A stretch of 64,000 nt of DNA, taken from assembly GCF_014873915.1 (NCBI RefSeq), contig NZ_JADBEJ010000001.1, forward strand, positions 1,116,001-1,180,000, in the 5' to 3' direction. The DNA comes from Amycolatopsis roodepoortensis. GTDB taxonomy: Bacteria; Actinomycetota; Actinomycetes; Mycobacteriales; Pseudonocardiaceae. The notes under the pieces were generated by a model, which saw nothing but the letters and a program-made list of their open reading frames with translations, ran no database searches and was not told the origin of the DNA. Positions 8,523 to 17,258 of this stretch are shown in pieces (position 1 is the stretch's first letter; each line of letters opens with the position of its first letter). Made by a program: the position numbers and the translations under genes.

Positions 8523-9299
8523 ATGTCGTTGTTGGCCCAGCTGAACACCGCGATCACCGCGGGCACGATCGAGGTCGTCGACCTCACCGCCCCGCTGAGC
8601 GCGAGCACCCCGATCCTCCAGTTGCCGGAGCCGTTCGCGAACACGATCCCGTTCGGCCTGGAGGAGATCAGCCGTTACGACGAACGCGGGCCGCGCTGGT
8701 ACTGGAACAACATCCACACCGGCGAGCACACCGGCACCCACCTCGACGTTCCTGTGCACTGGGTGTCGGGAAAGGACGGCCACGACGTCTCCGAGGTGCC
8801 GCTGCGCACGCTGGTCGCCCCGGCTGTGGTGCTCGACGCGACAGCCCGCGCGGCCGAAGACCCGGACTTCCTGCTTTCCATAGAAGACATCCGTGAATGG
8901 GAGCGCGTGAACGGGCCGCTGCCCGACGGTGGCTGGCTGCTCTACCGCACTGGCTGGGACGCCCGTTCACACGACCAGAAGGCCTTCCTCAACAACGACG
9001 AGAACGGTCCGCATTCGCCGGGCGTCTCGGCGGAGTGCGCCCGCTGGCTCGCGGAGGAGGCGCCGATCACCGGGTTCGGGGTGGAGACCGTGGGCACCGA
9101 CGCGGGGCAGGCGCTGGCACTCGAACCGGCCTTCCCCTGCCACGAACTCCTTCTGGGCGCGGGAAAGCACGGCCTGACCCAGTTGCGGAACCTCGCGAGC
9201 CTGCCGCCCACCGGATCGCTGCTGGTGGTCAGCCCGCTTCCGATCGTCGGCGGTTCCGGCAGCCCCGCCAGGGTGTACGCGCTGGTCGAACGGGCATGA
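8523..9299 (+). CDS. Cyclase-family metal-dependent hydrolase (kynurenine formamidase-like)
   Basis: The 258-residue protein carries the signature HTGTHLDVPVHW (about residues 67-78), the metal-binding HxGTHxDxPxH motif of the cyclase/KynB family, and the second motif GVETVGTD. Family members hydrolyse amides, lactones or isatin-type rings with Mn or Zn. The last base triplet overlaps the start of the ThDP enzyme gene by 4 nt (ATGA), so the two are translationally coupled and probably work in one small-molecule degradation pathway; the substrate is unknown. Confidence 0.9.
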   Translation: MSLLAQLNTAITAGTIEVVDLTAPLSASTPILQLPEPFANTIPFGLEEISRYDERGPRWYWNNIHTGEHTGTHLDVPVHWVSGKDGHDVSEVPLRTLVAPAVVLDATARAAEDPDFLLSIEDIREWERVNGPLPDGGWLLYRTGWDARSHDQKAFLNNDENGPHSPGVSAECARWLAEEAPITGFGVETVGTDAGQALALEPAFPCHELLLGAGKHGLTQLRNLASLPPTGSLLVVSPLPIVGGSGSPARVYALVERA

Positions 9300-10903
9300 A
9301 CGTCGCGGAGCTGGTCGGCCGCACGCTGGCGGAACTCGGGGTGGGCGCGGCGTTCGGGGTGGTGGGCAGCGGCAATTTCGAGGCCACCAACGGATTACGC
9401 TCCGGTGGGGTGCGGTTCGTCGCGGCGCGGCACGAGGGCGGCGCGGCGAGTATGGCCGACGCGTTCGCGCGGATGAGCGGCCGCGTGTCGGTGCTGAGTG
9501 TCCATCAGGGTTGCGGGCTGACCAACGCGCTCACCGGGGTCACCGAGGCCGCCAAGAGCCGGACCCCGATGATCGTCCTGGCCGGCGACACCTCGGCGTC
9601 GTCCGTGCTGTCGAACTTCCGGGTGGACCAGGACGCGCTCGCGGCCGCCGTCGGCGCCGTGCCGGAGCGTGTACACAGCGCGCGCACCGCGGTCGCCGAC
9701 TCCGTCCGCGCCTATCGGACGGCGGTGCAGCAGCGGCGGACCGTCCTGCTCAATCTGCCACTCGACGTCCAAGCCCAGGAAGCGCCCGAGGCGGTCGGAA
9801 TCCCGAAGGTCCCCGGTCCGGCACCGATCCGGCCCGACGCCGAGGCGGTGGCGAAGCTGGCCGGCCTCCTCGTCGAAGCGCGGCGGCCGGTGTTCATCGC
9901 CGGTCGCGGTGCACGGGCGAGTGCCACACCCCTCAAGGCGCTCGCGGAAGTGTCCGGCGCGCTGCTGGCGACTTCGGCGGTGGCGCACGGCCTCTTCCAC
10001 GGCGATCCCTTCTCGATCGGGATCGCGGGCGGTTTTTCGTCGCCGCGGGCGGCGGATCTCATCAAGGACGCCGACCTCGTGATCGGCTGGGGCTGCGCGC
10101 TGAACATGTGGACCACCCGGCACGGCACGTTGCTCGGCCCGGACGCGCGGCTGGTCCAGGTCGACGTCGAACAGGCGGCGCTCGGCGCACACCGGCCGAT
10201 CGACCTCGGCGTCGTCGGCGACGTCACCAGCACGGCCGTGGACGTGCACGCCGAACTCGCAAAAGGCGGCCACCGCGCCCGGAGACAACCAACCGGCACG
10301 CGATGGAACGACGTGCCGTATAACGACCTATCCGGCGACGGGAGGATCGATCCGCGCACGCTCAGCCGCCGTCTCGACGAGATCCTGCCCGCCGAACGCG
10401 TCGTCTCGGTCGACTCCGGCAACTTCATGGGCTACCCGAGCGCGTACCTGTCCGTCCCCGACGAGAACGGCTTCTGCTTCACCCAGGCGTTCCAAAGTAT
10501 CGGGCTCGGTCTCGGAACGGCGATCGGCGCGGCGCTGGCCCGCCCGGACAGGCTGCCGGTGCTCGGAGTCGGTGACGGCGGCTTCCACATGGCCGTCTCC
10601 GAGCTGGAAACCGCCGTGCGGCTCCAAATCCCGCTCGTCGTCATCGTGTACAACGACGCGGCGTACGGCGCCGAGATCCACCATTTCGGCGACGCGGACA
10701 TGACCACGGTCCGGTTCCCCGACACCGATATCGCGGCGATCGGCCGCGGTTTCGGCTGCGCCGGGATCACCGTGCGGTCGGTCGAAGACCTGGCAGCGGT
10801 CAAGGAATGGCTCAACGGACCAAAGGACGCACCGCTCGTCGTCGACGCCAAGATCGCCGACGACGGCGGCTCGTGGTGGCTCGCCGAGGCCTTCCGGCAT
10901 TGA
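9296..10903 (+). CDS. Thiamine diphosphate-dependent enzyme (acetolactate synthase-like)
   Basis: This 535-residue protein has the three-domain ThDP fold. The N-terminal Pyr domain has the proton-relay Glu in RHEGGAASMADAFAR (about residue 46); the middle domain follows; the C-terminal PP domain has GDGGFHMAVSELE..VIVYND (about 420-450), the GDG-N cofactor motif. Relatives include acetolactate synthases, benzoylformate decarboxylases and 2-hydroxyacyl-CoA lyases. No small regulatory subunit gene follows, so a biosynthetic AHAS role is unlikely. The start is the ATG overlapping the cyclase stop. It converges on the methyltransferase gene with only 5 bp between stops. Confidence 0.9.
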   Translation: MNVAELVGRTLAELGVGAAFGVVGSGNFEATNGLRSGGVRFVAARHEGGAASMADAFARMSGRVSVLSVHQGCGLTNALTGVTEAAKSRTPMIVLAGDTSASSVLSNFRVDQDALAAAVGAVPERVHSARTAVADSVRAYRTAVQQRRTVLLNLPLDVQAQEAPEAVGIPKVPGPAPIRPDAEAVAKLAGLLVEARRPVFIAGRGARASATPLKALAEVSGALLATSAVAHGLFHGDPFSIGIAGGFSSPRAADLIKDADLVIGWGCALNMWTTRHGTLLGPDARLVQVDVEQAALGAHRPIDLGVVGDVTSTAVDVHAELAKGGHRARRQPTGTRWNDVPYNDLSGDGRIDPRTLSRRLDEILPAERVVSVDSGNFMGYPSAYLSVPDENGFCFTQAFQSIGLGLGTAIGAALARPDRLPVLGVGDGGFHMAVSELETAVRLQIPLVVIVYNDAAYGAEIHHFGDADMTTVRFPDTDIAAIGRGFGCAGITVRSVEDLAAVKEWLNGPKDAPLVVDAKIADDGGSWWLAEAFRH

Positions 10904-10908
10904 GTCCG

Positions 10909-12171
10909 CTAAACGCCCCAGTCCGGCCGCAGCGGCATGCCCGAGTCGCCGTCCGGACCGACCTTCACCCCGAGCACCTGGTGCAGTTCGATTTCCCGCC
11001 GCTCGAAGGCGAGGCGGCAAGCGGCCATGTACAGCGCCCAGACGCGGCTCCGCCCGGCGCCCGCTTCGGCGACGGCCGCGTCCCAGTTCGCGTCGAGGTT
11101 GGCACACCACGCGCCGAGGGTGGTGGCGTAGTGCTCGCGGAGGTTCTCCGAATGCCGCACCTCGAGCCCGCTGTCGTGCATCGCGGTGGTGATCTCCCCG
11201 ACCGCCTCCAGTTCGCCGTCGGGGAAGACGTACCGGTCGATGAACCCGCGCGACCGGTGCGCGACGGAGGTGTCCGGGTTGGTGATGCAGTGGTTCAGCA
11301 ACCGCCCGTGCGGCTTCAGTTTCCCGGCGAGGAAACGGAAGTACGACGGGAGATTGCGGGCGCCGATATGCTCGGTGAGCCCGATCGACGACACCGCGTC
11401 GAAACCCGTTTCGGTGACGTCGCGATAGTCGAGATGCCGTACTTCGGCCTTGTCCGCGAGCCCCTTGGTCACGATGTCCTTCTGCGCCCATTGCGCCTGC
11501 TCGCGCGAAAGGGTGACGCCCAGCGCCTCGACGCCGTAGTTCGCGACGGCGTGCTCGACCATCCCGCCCCAGCCGCAGCCGACGTCCAGTAGCCGCATCC
11601 CCGGCCGGAGGCCGAGTTTCCGGCACACCAGGTCGAATTTGTGCGCCTGCGCCTCTTCCAGCGAGGCGTCGGCAGACGGATACGCGGCGCAGGTGTAGGC
11701 CATCGACGGCCCGAGCACCAGTTCGTAGAACCGGTTCGAGACGTCGTAGTGGTTGGAGATCGCGCTGCTGTCCCGCGCTTTCGAGTGCCGCAGCCCGTCG
11801 ACGGTGCGCTTGAGGCGGCTCGGCAGTTCTTCGGCGGGCGGGGCGACGCGGCGCAGATGCGTGGGGCCGAGTTTGCGCAGCAGCCACAACCGGTCGGCGG
11901 CGCTGAGCTGGTCGACCTGGGAAACGAGCGCGCGCAACGCCGTGTAGAGGTCGCCGTCGACATCGATGGCGCCGGCGACGTAGGCACGCGCGAGCCCGAG
12001 GTCGCCTGGCGACGACATCAGGTACGTCAACGCCAGCGGCGACCGCACTTGGATCGACACGGGTGTGCCGGCGGGCCCGCTCGTGCTGCCGTCGTAGGCG
12101 GTGATGGACACTTCGGTGCTCGGGCCGAGCAACCGCTCGAAGATCTCGCCGACGGTCGTCGTCTCAGCCAT
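10909..12171 (-). CDS. SAM-dependent fatty-acyl methyltransferase of cyclopropane synthase family (TmsB/BfaB/UfaA1-like)
   Basis: The 420-residue protein is a cyclopropane-fatty-acyl-phospholipid synthase homologue. It has an N-terminal lipid-binding region with NHYDVSNRFYELVLG, SAM motif LLDVGCGWGGM (about residues 195-205) and GVTLSREQAQWA, and C-terminal FIDRYVFPDGEL typical of CFA synthases. In mycobacteria and related actinomycetes such a protein paired with an FAD oxidoreductase makes 10-methyl (tuberculostearic) acids: the methyltransferase adds a methylene to the oleoyl chain and the partner reduces it. Here the oxidoreductase gene lies 26 bp upstream in the same direction. A GAAGAGAGA stretch precedes the ATG. 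Confidence 0.88.
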   Translation of the reverse strand: MAETTTVGEIFERLLGPSTEVSITAYDGSTSGPAGTPVSIQVRSPLALTYLMSSPGDLGLARAYVAGAIDVDGDLYTALRALVSQVDQLSAADRLWLLRKLGPTHLRRVAPPAEELPSRLKRTVDGLRHSKARDSSAISNHYDVSNRFYELVLGPSMAYTCAAYPSADASLEEAQAHKFDLVCRKLGLRPGMRLLDVGCGWGGMVEHAVANYGVEALGVTLSREQAQWAQKDIVTKGLADKAEVRHLDYRDVTETGFDAVSSIGLTEHIGARNLPSYFRFLAGKLKPHGRLLNHCITNPDTSVAHRSRGFIDRYVFPDGELEAVGEITTAMHDSGLEVRHSENLREHYATTLGAWCANLDANWDAAVAEAGAGRSRVWALYMAACRLAFERREIELHQVLGVKVGPDGDSGMPLRPDWGV

Positions 12172-12197
12172 GGTCGTCTCTCTTCTTCCGGCCCGGG

Positions 12198-13580
12198 TCA
12201 CCGCCGCCGCACGCATTTCGCGTACAGGTCGAGCAGGCGGCCGTCGGGGTCGTAGGCCGTCTTCAGTTTCCGGTAGGCGTCGCCGTTGTACAGCCGCCAG
12301 AACTCGTCTTCGGTATAGAAACTGTCGGAATACAGCGACTTCCGCCCGCCGAGCCGGGTCACTTCGGCCTCGATCAGCCGATTGTGCGTATCCGGAGCCT
12401 CGCCGGGGTCCAGCGGGACCGCGGACCAGAACCCGAAGTTGACGTACAGCGTTTCCGGGTCCAGTTCGTACAGCGGGGAGTTCACGCCGCCCGGCCGCTG
12501 CTTCAGCGGGCAGATCCACACCGGGCTGATCGGGATCTCGCGGCGGAAGAAGTCCAGGAACTCCGCGGCCCGCGACAGCGGCACTTCGATGTCCTGGACG
12601 ATGGTCTCTTCCGGGGGAAGCCCGCGCAGTTTGAGCAGTTTCGCGGCGATCCCGAACCGGCGGTCGAGCGCCACGACCTTCCAATAGACCGACGACCGCA
12701 GCAGCCGCCTGCCCAGCAACAGCCGGGGGAGCCGGTGCTGCACGCCGAATGCCCGCGAGCACCAGAACCAGTCCGTGTCCCAGCGCCACAGGTAGTCACG
12801 GACGCTCAGATGGTCGGTCTCGCGGGAGCGGATCGACTTGTAGTAGATGTCGAGCCAGGTGTAATCGCTGGTCGCGGGCGCCGAGGTGGTGAACGTGCCC
12901 AGGGTCAGGTACTGCTCGCCCGGCCCGAAGACCGTGCCGTCCACGAAGTCGGCCGATCCGTCACGGCATGCCTCGCCGAGCGCTGCGAAGTACTCCTCGG
13001 TGTTCTCGTACCGGACGTGGTGGAGCCGCACATACGGTTTGACCGGCTCCAGTTCGATCTTCAGCCGCAGCGCGTAGCCGAGCGTCCCGTACGAGTTCGG
13101 GAAGCCGTGGAACAGGTCGCTGTGCTCGTTGTCGGGCCGCGCGACGACGATCCTGCCGTCGCCGGTGAGCAGCTCCATCTCCAGCACCGACTCGTGCACG
13201 AGCCCGTTGCGGAACGACGACGACTCGATGCCGAGACCGGTGACCGCGCCGCCGAGCGTGATCGTCTTGAGCTGGGGCACGACCAGCGGCATCAGCCCGT
13301 GGGGGAGGGTCGCGTCCACGAGTTGCTCGTAGGTGACCATGCCTTCGACGTCGGCCGTGCGTGCCAGCGGATCGACGTCGAGGACATGCGTGAATCCCGA
13401 GACGTCCAGCCCCGGTGTGGTGGTCGCCGTCCGCGCCCGGAACAGGTTCGACGTCCGTTTCGCCAGCCGGATCGTTCCGTGGAGATCCGCGAGCTGGGCG
13501 CGGAGCGTTTCGGCGCGCGCTTCGTGTTCGGCGAACCGGACCAGCCGCGCCGTCTCCCGGATACCGCTGTCGCTCGCCAT
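12198..13580 (-). CDS. FAD-binding oxidoreductase (TmsA/BfaA-like partner of the acyl methyltransferase)
   Basis: The 460-residue protein has an N-terminal FAD-binding PCMH/VAO-type domain (TYEQLVDATLPHGLMPLVVP, TLGGAVTGLGIESSSFRNG, about residues 80-135) and a C-terminal region like the mycobacterial Rv0449c/DHCR24-like reductases. In the 10-methyl-stearate pathway this enzyme reduces the 10-methylene intermediate. It is first in a two-gene operon with the methyltransferase gene. The ATG at 13580 is preferred; an in-frame GTG at 13598 adds six residues without a better ribosome binding site. Confidence 0.85.
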   Translation of the reverse strand: MASDSGIRETARLVRFAEHEARAETLRAQLADLHGTIRLAKRTSNLFRARTATTTPGLDVSGFTHVLDVDPLARTADVEGMVTYEQLVDATLPHGLMPLVVPQLKTITLGGAVTGLGIESSSFRNGLVHESVLEMELLTGDGRIVVARPDNEHSDLFHGFPNSYGTLGYALRLKIELEPVKPYVRLHHVRYENTEEYFAALGEACRDGSADFVDGTVFGPGEQYLTLGTFTTSAPATSDYTWLDIYYKSIRSRETDHLSVRDYLWRWDTDWFWCSRAFGVQHRLPRLLLGRRLLRSSVYWKVVALDRRFGIAAKLLKLRGLPPEETIVQDIEVPLSRAAEFLDFFRREIPISPVWICPLKQRPGGVNSPLYELDPETLYVNFGFWSAVPLDPGEAPDTHNRLIEAEVTRLGGRKSLYSDSFYTEDEFWRLYNGDAYRKLKTAYDPDGRLLDLYAKCVRRR

Positions 13581-13618
13581 CGGTTCATCGTGCCCCACGG
13601 AACCGCCTGGCGCAGCCC

Positions 13619-14827
13619 TTATTCGTGCCGGAGGCGGTGCAGCGGGACGGCGTCCGCCATGGCGGTGAAGCCCTTGTCACCGGGATGGAGGTGATCGCCG
13701 GAGTCGTACTCGGGTTTCATCCGCTGCGGGTCGGCGGGATCGCGGATCGCCGCGTCGAAGTCGATGTGGCCGTCGAAGATCCTGCTGGTCCGGATGAACC
13801 GGTTCACCGCCTGCCTGGTCTCTTCGAGTTGCGGCGTGTACGAACCCCAGCCCTTCCACGGCGTGATCGTCGCGCCCAGCACCCGCAGCCCGCGGTCGTG
13901 CGCCCTGGTGGCGATCTGTTTCAGCGCCGAGATGATCTTGTTCGGATCGGCTTGGTGCGGGGTCTGCTGGATGTCGTTGATGCCTTCGAACACGATCGCG
14001 GTCCGCACGCCGGACTGGTTCAGGACGTCCCGGTCGAGCCTGGCGAGCGCGTTGACCCCGTAGTTGCCACCGTCGAGCAACAGCCGGTTCCCGCTGATCC
14101 CGGCGTTGAGCACGCCGAGCCGCGCGCTGATCTTGTCGGCGAGCTGATCGGGCCAGCGCAGGTTCGCGCCCCAGGTCGAATACGCCCCGTCGGTGATCGA
14201 ATCGCCGATCGCCACGACACTGCCCCGCAACCCGGCGCCGCGGACGTCCACTCCGGACACGTAGTGCCAGACCGCGGTCTTCTCCGGGAACGCGGCCGCC
14301 GACTCGTCGGCCGCCTTGTCGCCGTTCCGGGTGAAGTACGAGTTCTGCATCGCCAGCGGGTGGTAGGTGACCGGACCCGACGGCTCCGGGGTGTACGTGG
14401 TCACCAGGAGGTCGCCGTCCCTCGGCACGGTCAGCGCCGCGCCGTCGCTGACGACGTCGGCACCGGGCGGCACGGTGACCTCGCGATCCCCGCCGAAGGT
14501 CAGCGTGCGCATCGTGCCGGGCACGGCCTGCGGGGTGTCCGGGCCCGCGGCGACCGCGACGGTCACCCGCCCGAACAGCACCGGTGTCCGGCCGAAGGCG
14601 TTGGACAGGCGCACGCGGACCTCGCGCCCGCCGGCGCTGGTGTGCACGATGTTGCGGATCGAGAAGTTCGGATACCCGTTGTCGGTGCCGGCCACCCCGG
14701 CCGCGGGCGCCGCCGCCCAGGTGCCCACCCAGCCGCTGGTGGCCGTGCCCTCCACCTGGGCCGTCGCGGCGCCCGGCACCAGGCCCAGCGCCAGGATTCC
14801 CGCGATGGCGAGATACTTCACGCGCAT
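13619..14827 (-). CDS. Secreted SGNH/GDSL hydrolase
   Basis: The 402-residue protein has a signal peptide (LAIAGILALGLVPGAATA, cleavage near residue 23). A beta-rich N-terminal region is followed by the SGNH catalytic domain: VAIGDSITDGAYST with nucleophile Ser (about residue 207), Gly and Asn blocks (NAGISGNRLL; FEGINDI) and the C-terminal DHLHPG catalytic Asp/His. Such enzymes are extracellular lipases, esterases or carbohydrate deacetylases. The gene ends 38 bp before the start of the FAD oxidoreductase, in the same orientation, so read-through is possible. Confidence 0.9.
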   Translation of the reverse strand: MRVKYLAIAGILALGLVPGAATAQVEGTATSGWVGTWAAAPAAGVAGTDNGYPNFSIRNIVHTSAGGREVRVRLSNAFGRTPVLFGRVTVAVAAGPDTPQAVPGTMRTLTFGGDREVTVPPGADVVSDGAALTVPRDGDLLVTTYTPEPSGPVTYHPLAMQNSYFTRNGDKAADESAAAFPEKTAVWHYVSGVDVRGAGLRGSVVAIGDSITDGAYSTWGANLRWPDQLADKISARLGVLNAGISGNRLLLDGGNYGVNALARLDRDVLNQSGVRTAIVFEGINDIQQTPHQADPNKIISALKQIATRAHDRGLRVLGATITPWKGWGSYTPQLEETRQAVNRFIRTSRIFDGHIDFDAAIRDPADPQRMKPEYDSGDHLHPGDKGFTAMADAVPLHRLRHE

Positions 14828-14940
14828 GTCGGTTCGCCTCCACCCAGTCGGCTCCACTCATCGTCAATGAATCACCGACGGCCGGTCAACGACCCGGACA
14901 GGACAGGTTTCTGTCGGTGGGCGCGGTTAGCCTGAACGCC

Positions 14941-15312
14941 ATGAAACCTGCCGCGCTCGCGAAGCTCTGCCTAGGCCTCCCCGGCGCCCGGGAGGAGTTC
15001 CCGTTCGGCGAGGACATCAACGTGTTCAAGGTCGCGGGCAAGGTCTTCGCGCTCGGTCCGCTGAAGGCGAAGCCGCTGCGGATCAGTCTCAAATGCGAGC
15101 CCGATCTGGCGGTCCGGCTGCGCGCCGAGCATCCGGCGATCATCCCGGGGTACCACCTGAACAAACGACATTGGAACACCGTCGAGCTGGACGGCTCGCT
15201 GACCGACGACTTCGTGCGGGAGATGATCGAGGACTCCTACGACCTCGTCGTCGCGGGCCTGCCGAAACGAGAACAGGAGAAACTGAACTGGGTGGCGCTC
15301 AGCCAGGAATGA
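14941..15312 (+). CDS. MmcQ/YjbR family protein
   Basis: The 123-residue protein matches the small YjbR/MmcQ (CyaY-like fold) family: LAKLCLGLPGAREEFPFGED at the start, FKVAGKVFAL, GYHLNKRHWNTVELDG in the middle, and DSYDLVVAGLPKREQ at the end. Members are often called DNA-binding but function is not established. It stands alone between a divergent secreted hydrolase and the downstream two-component genes. Confidence 0.9.
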   Translation: MKPAALAKLCLGLPGAREEFPFGEDINVFKVAGKVFALGPLKAKPLRISLKCEPDLAVRLRAEHPAIIPGYHLNKRHWNTVELDGSLTDDFVREMIEDSYDLVVAGLPKREQEKLNWVALSQE

Positions 15313-15432
15313 CCGTTCCGGGTTTCATCCGGATTTCATCCCGCCGTGCTCGCCCGGCCTCCTACCGTGGGCGGAGACGGGTGCCGCCCGCCGCACGATG
15401 ACTCGCTCACCGGGACTTCCTAGGCTGATGCC

Positions 15433-16599
15433 GTGCTGGAGATCTTGCGGGACCGGTTCCGGGCACGGGTGCAGGCGAGTCTCACCCGGGCCGGGCTGAC
15501 CCTGCCGTGGTGGGGGGCGTTGTGCGCGAGCGCGGTGAGCTTCGTGTTCACGGCGGTCGCGTTGGTGCAACGGGACGCCCTCCTGCCGCCCGAGCCGATC
15601 GCGCTGGCCGGCCTGATCGTGATCGCGCCGTCGCTGATCTGGGCGGCCACCGACTGGATCATGCCGTGGGTGCGGATGACGGCGCTGATCATCGCGGCCT
15701 CGGTGCTGCTCGTCGAGCCCGTGCTGCCGGATTTCGCGCCGTTGCTGCTGCTGGTCGCGGCCACCGAGGCGGGCAGTGTCCTGCGGACGACATGGGGGAT
15801 CGCCCTCGTCACGGTCGCGGGCGAGGCGGTGCTGGTCGTGGCGGGGATCTGGGGCGGGCTGATCGGCGGGCCGGTGTACATGGTCGCGATCCTGCTCGGC
15901 CTCAGCGGCGGGCTCATGGTCCGCTGGTACACCAGGGTGCTGGACGCCGAACGCGGCAACCGGGACGCCTCGCGCGACAAGGCACTGCTCGCCGAACGGC
16001 AGCGGATCGCGCGTGAGGTGCACGACGTCGTCGGCCATTCGCTCAGCATCACGCTGCTGCACCTGACCGGCGCCCGGCACGCGCTGCAGCAGGACCGCGA
16101 CGTCGACGAGGCGATCGAAGCGCTCACCGAAGCCGAGCAGGTGGGACGGGCGGCGATGGCCGACATCCGCCGCACGGTCGGGCTGCTGGCCGACTCCCCG
16201 TCGGGCAGCGCCCCCCTGCCGGGGGTGGAGGACATCGCCACGCTGGTGGAACGCACTCGCAGCGCCGGGCTGGCGGTGCGCTATACACAGGAAGGCGACC
16301 TCGGCCGGGTAGGCGCCTCGGAAGGATTGGGCCTCTACCGGATCGTGCAGGAATCACTTGTCAACGTCGTCAAGCACGCCCCCGGCGCGACCGCGGAGGT
16401 CCGGCTGAACGCCGGCCGCTCGGGGTTGAAACTCGTCGTCAGCAACACCCTCCCCGCCACCGTCCGGCGTGCGGCGGAGGACGGTTCGGGACTGGCGGGG
16501 ATGGCCGTCCGCGCCGCCCAGCTCGGCGCCGATCTCAGCGCCGGGCCCAGCGGCAGGCAGTGGATCGTGCAGGTCACCGTGCCGGGGGTCAAGCCGTGA
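15433..16599 (+). CDS. Two-component sensor histidine kinase (NarL-partner, HisKA_3 type)
   Basis: The 388-residue protein has about five or six N-terminal membrane segments within residues 15-170. A short linker leads to the HisKA_3 phosphoacceptor RQRIAREVHDVVGHSLSITL (His about residue 197) and a degenerate-looking but complete HATPase_c domain (EGLGLYRIVQESLVNVVKHA; GSGLAGMAVRAAQLG). The GTG at 15433 is the likely start. The stop overlaps the response-regulator start by 4 nt (GTGA), so stoichiometric production is expected. The signal is probably membrane-associated; no large extracellular sensor domain exists. Confidence 0.93.
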   Translation: MLEILRDRFRARVQASLTRAGLTLPWWGALCASAVSFVFTAVALVQRDALLPPEPIALAGLIVIAPSLIWAATDWIMPWVRMTALIIAASVLLVEPVLPDFAPLLLLVAATEAGSVLRTTWGIALVTVAGEAVLVVAGIWGGLIGGPVYMVAILLGLSGGLMVRWYTRVLDAERGNRDASRDKALLAERQRIAREVHDVVGHSLSITLLHLTGARHALQQDRDVDEAIEALTEAEQVGRAAMADIRRTVGLLADSPSGSAPLPGVEDIATLVERTRSAGLAVRYTQEGDLGRVGASEGLGLYRIVQESLVNVVKHAPGATAEVRLNAGRSGLKLVVSNTLPATVRRAAEDGSGLAGMAVRAAQLGADLSAGPSGRQWIVQVTVPGVKP

Positions 16600-17258
16600 C
16601 CGCCGCCGAGATCCAGGTGCTGCTGGTCGACGACCAGGAGCTGGTCCGGTCCGGGCTGCGGCGCATCCTGCGCCGTCGCGACGGGTTCGTCATCGCGGGG
16701 GAATGCGGCGACGGTTCCGAAGTGCCTTCGGCGGTGGCCGCGCACGAGGTCGACGTCATCGTGATGGACCTGCGGATGAAGAACGTCGGCGGGGTCGAGG
16801 CGACCCGGCGGCTGCGGCGGTCCGGCGGGCATCCGCCGGTGCTCGCGCTGACCACCTTCGACGACGACAACCTCCTGGCCGACGCGCTGCGGGCGGGCGC
16901 GGCCGGGTACGTCCTCAAGGATTCACCGGCCGAAGACCTGATCCGCGCCGTGCGGGCGGTCGCCGCGGGCGACGCGTGGCTCGACCCGGGCGTCACCGGG
17001 CGCGTGCTCGCCGCGTACCGACAGGCCGCCGGGAACGGCAGCGGCGGACGCTCACCGGAACTGCTGACCCCGAGGGAGCAGGACGTGCTCAGGGCGATCG
17101 GCCGCGGGCTGACCAACGCGGAGATCGCCGCGGCCCTCGTCATCTCGGAGGTGACCGTGAAAAGCCATATCGGCCGGATCTTCACCAAACTCCAGTTGCG
17201 GGACCGGGCGGCGGCGATCGTGTACGCGTTCGACCACGGGATCGTGGTGCCGGGCTGA
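16596..17258 (+). CDS. LuxR/NarL-type response regulator
   Basis: The 220-residue protein has a receiver domain (LLVDDQELVRSGLRRIL, phospho-acceptor Asp in VIVMDLRMKNVGG about residue 55, Lys in YVLKDSP) and a C-terminal LuxR helix-turn-helix (LTPREQDVLRAIGRGLTNAE, VTVKSHIGRIFTKL). It is translationally coupled to the kinase upstream (GTG inside GTGA) and to the large AfsR-like regulator downstream (TGATG), making a three-gene regulatory operon. Confidence 0.93.
   Translation: MTAAEIQVLLVDDQELVRSGLRRILRRRDGFVIAGECGDGSEVPSAVAAHEVDVIVMDLRMKNVGGVEATRRLRRSGGHPPVLALTTFDDDNLLADALRAGAAGYVLKDSPAEDLIRAVRAVAAGDAWLDPGVTGRVLAAYRQAAGNGSGGRSPELLTPREQDVLRAIGRGLTNAEIAAALVISEVTVKSHIGRIFTKLQLRDRAAAIVYAFDHGIVVPG

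Noticed and set aside
10328-11887. 519-codon - strand frame spanning two genes
   Set aside because: Runs out of frame through the methyltransferase gene and antisense to the ThDP gene; no recognisable domain.
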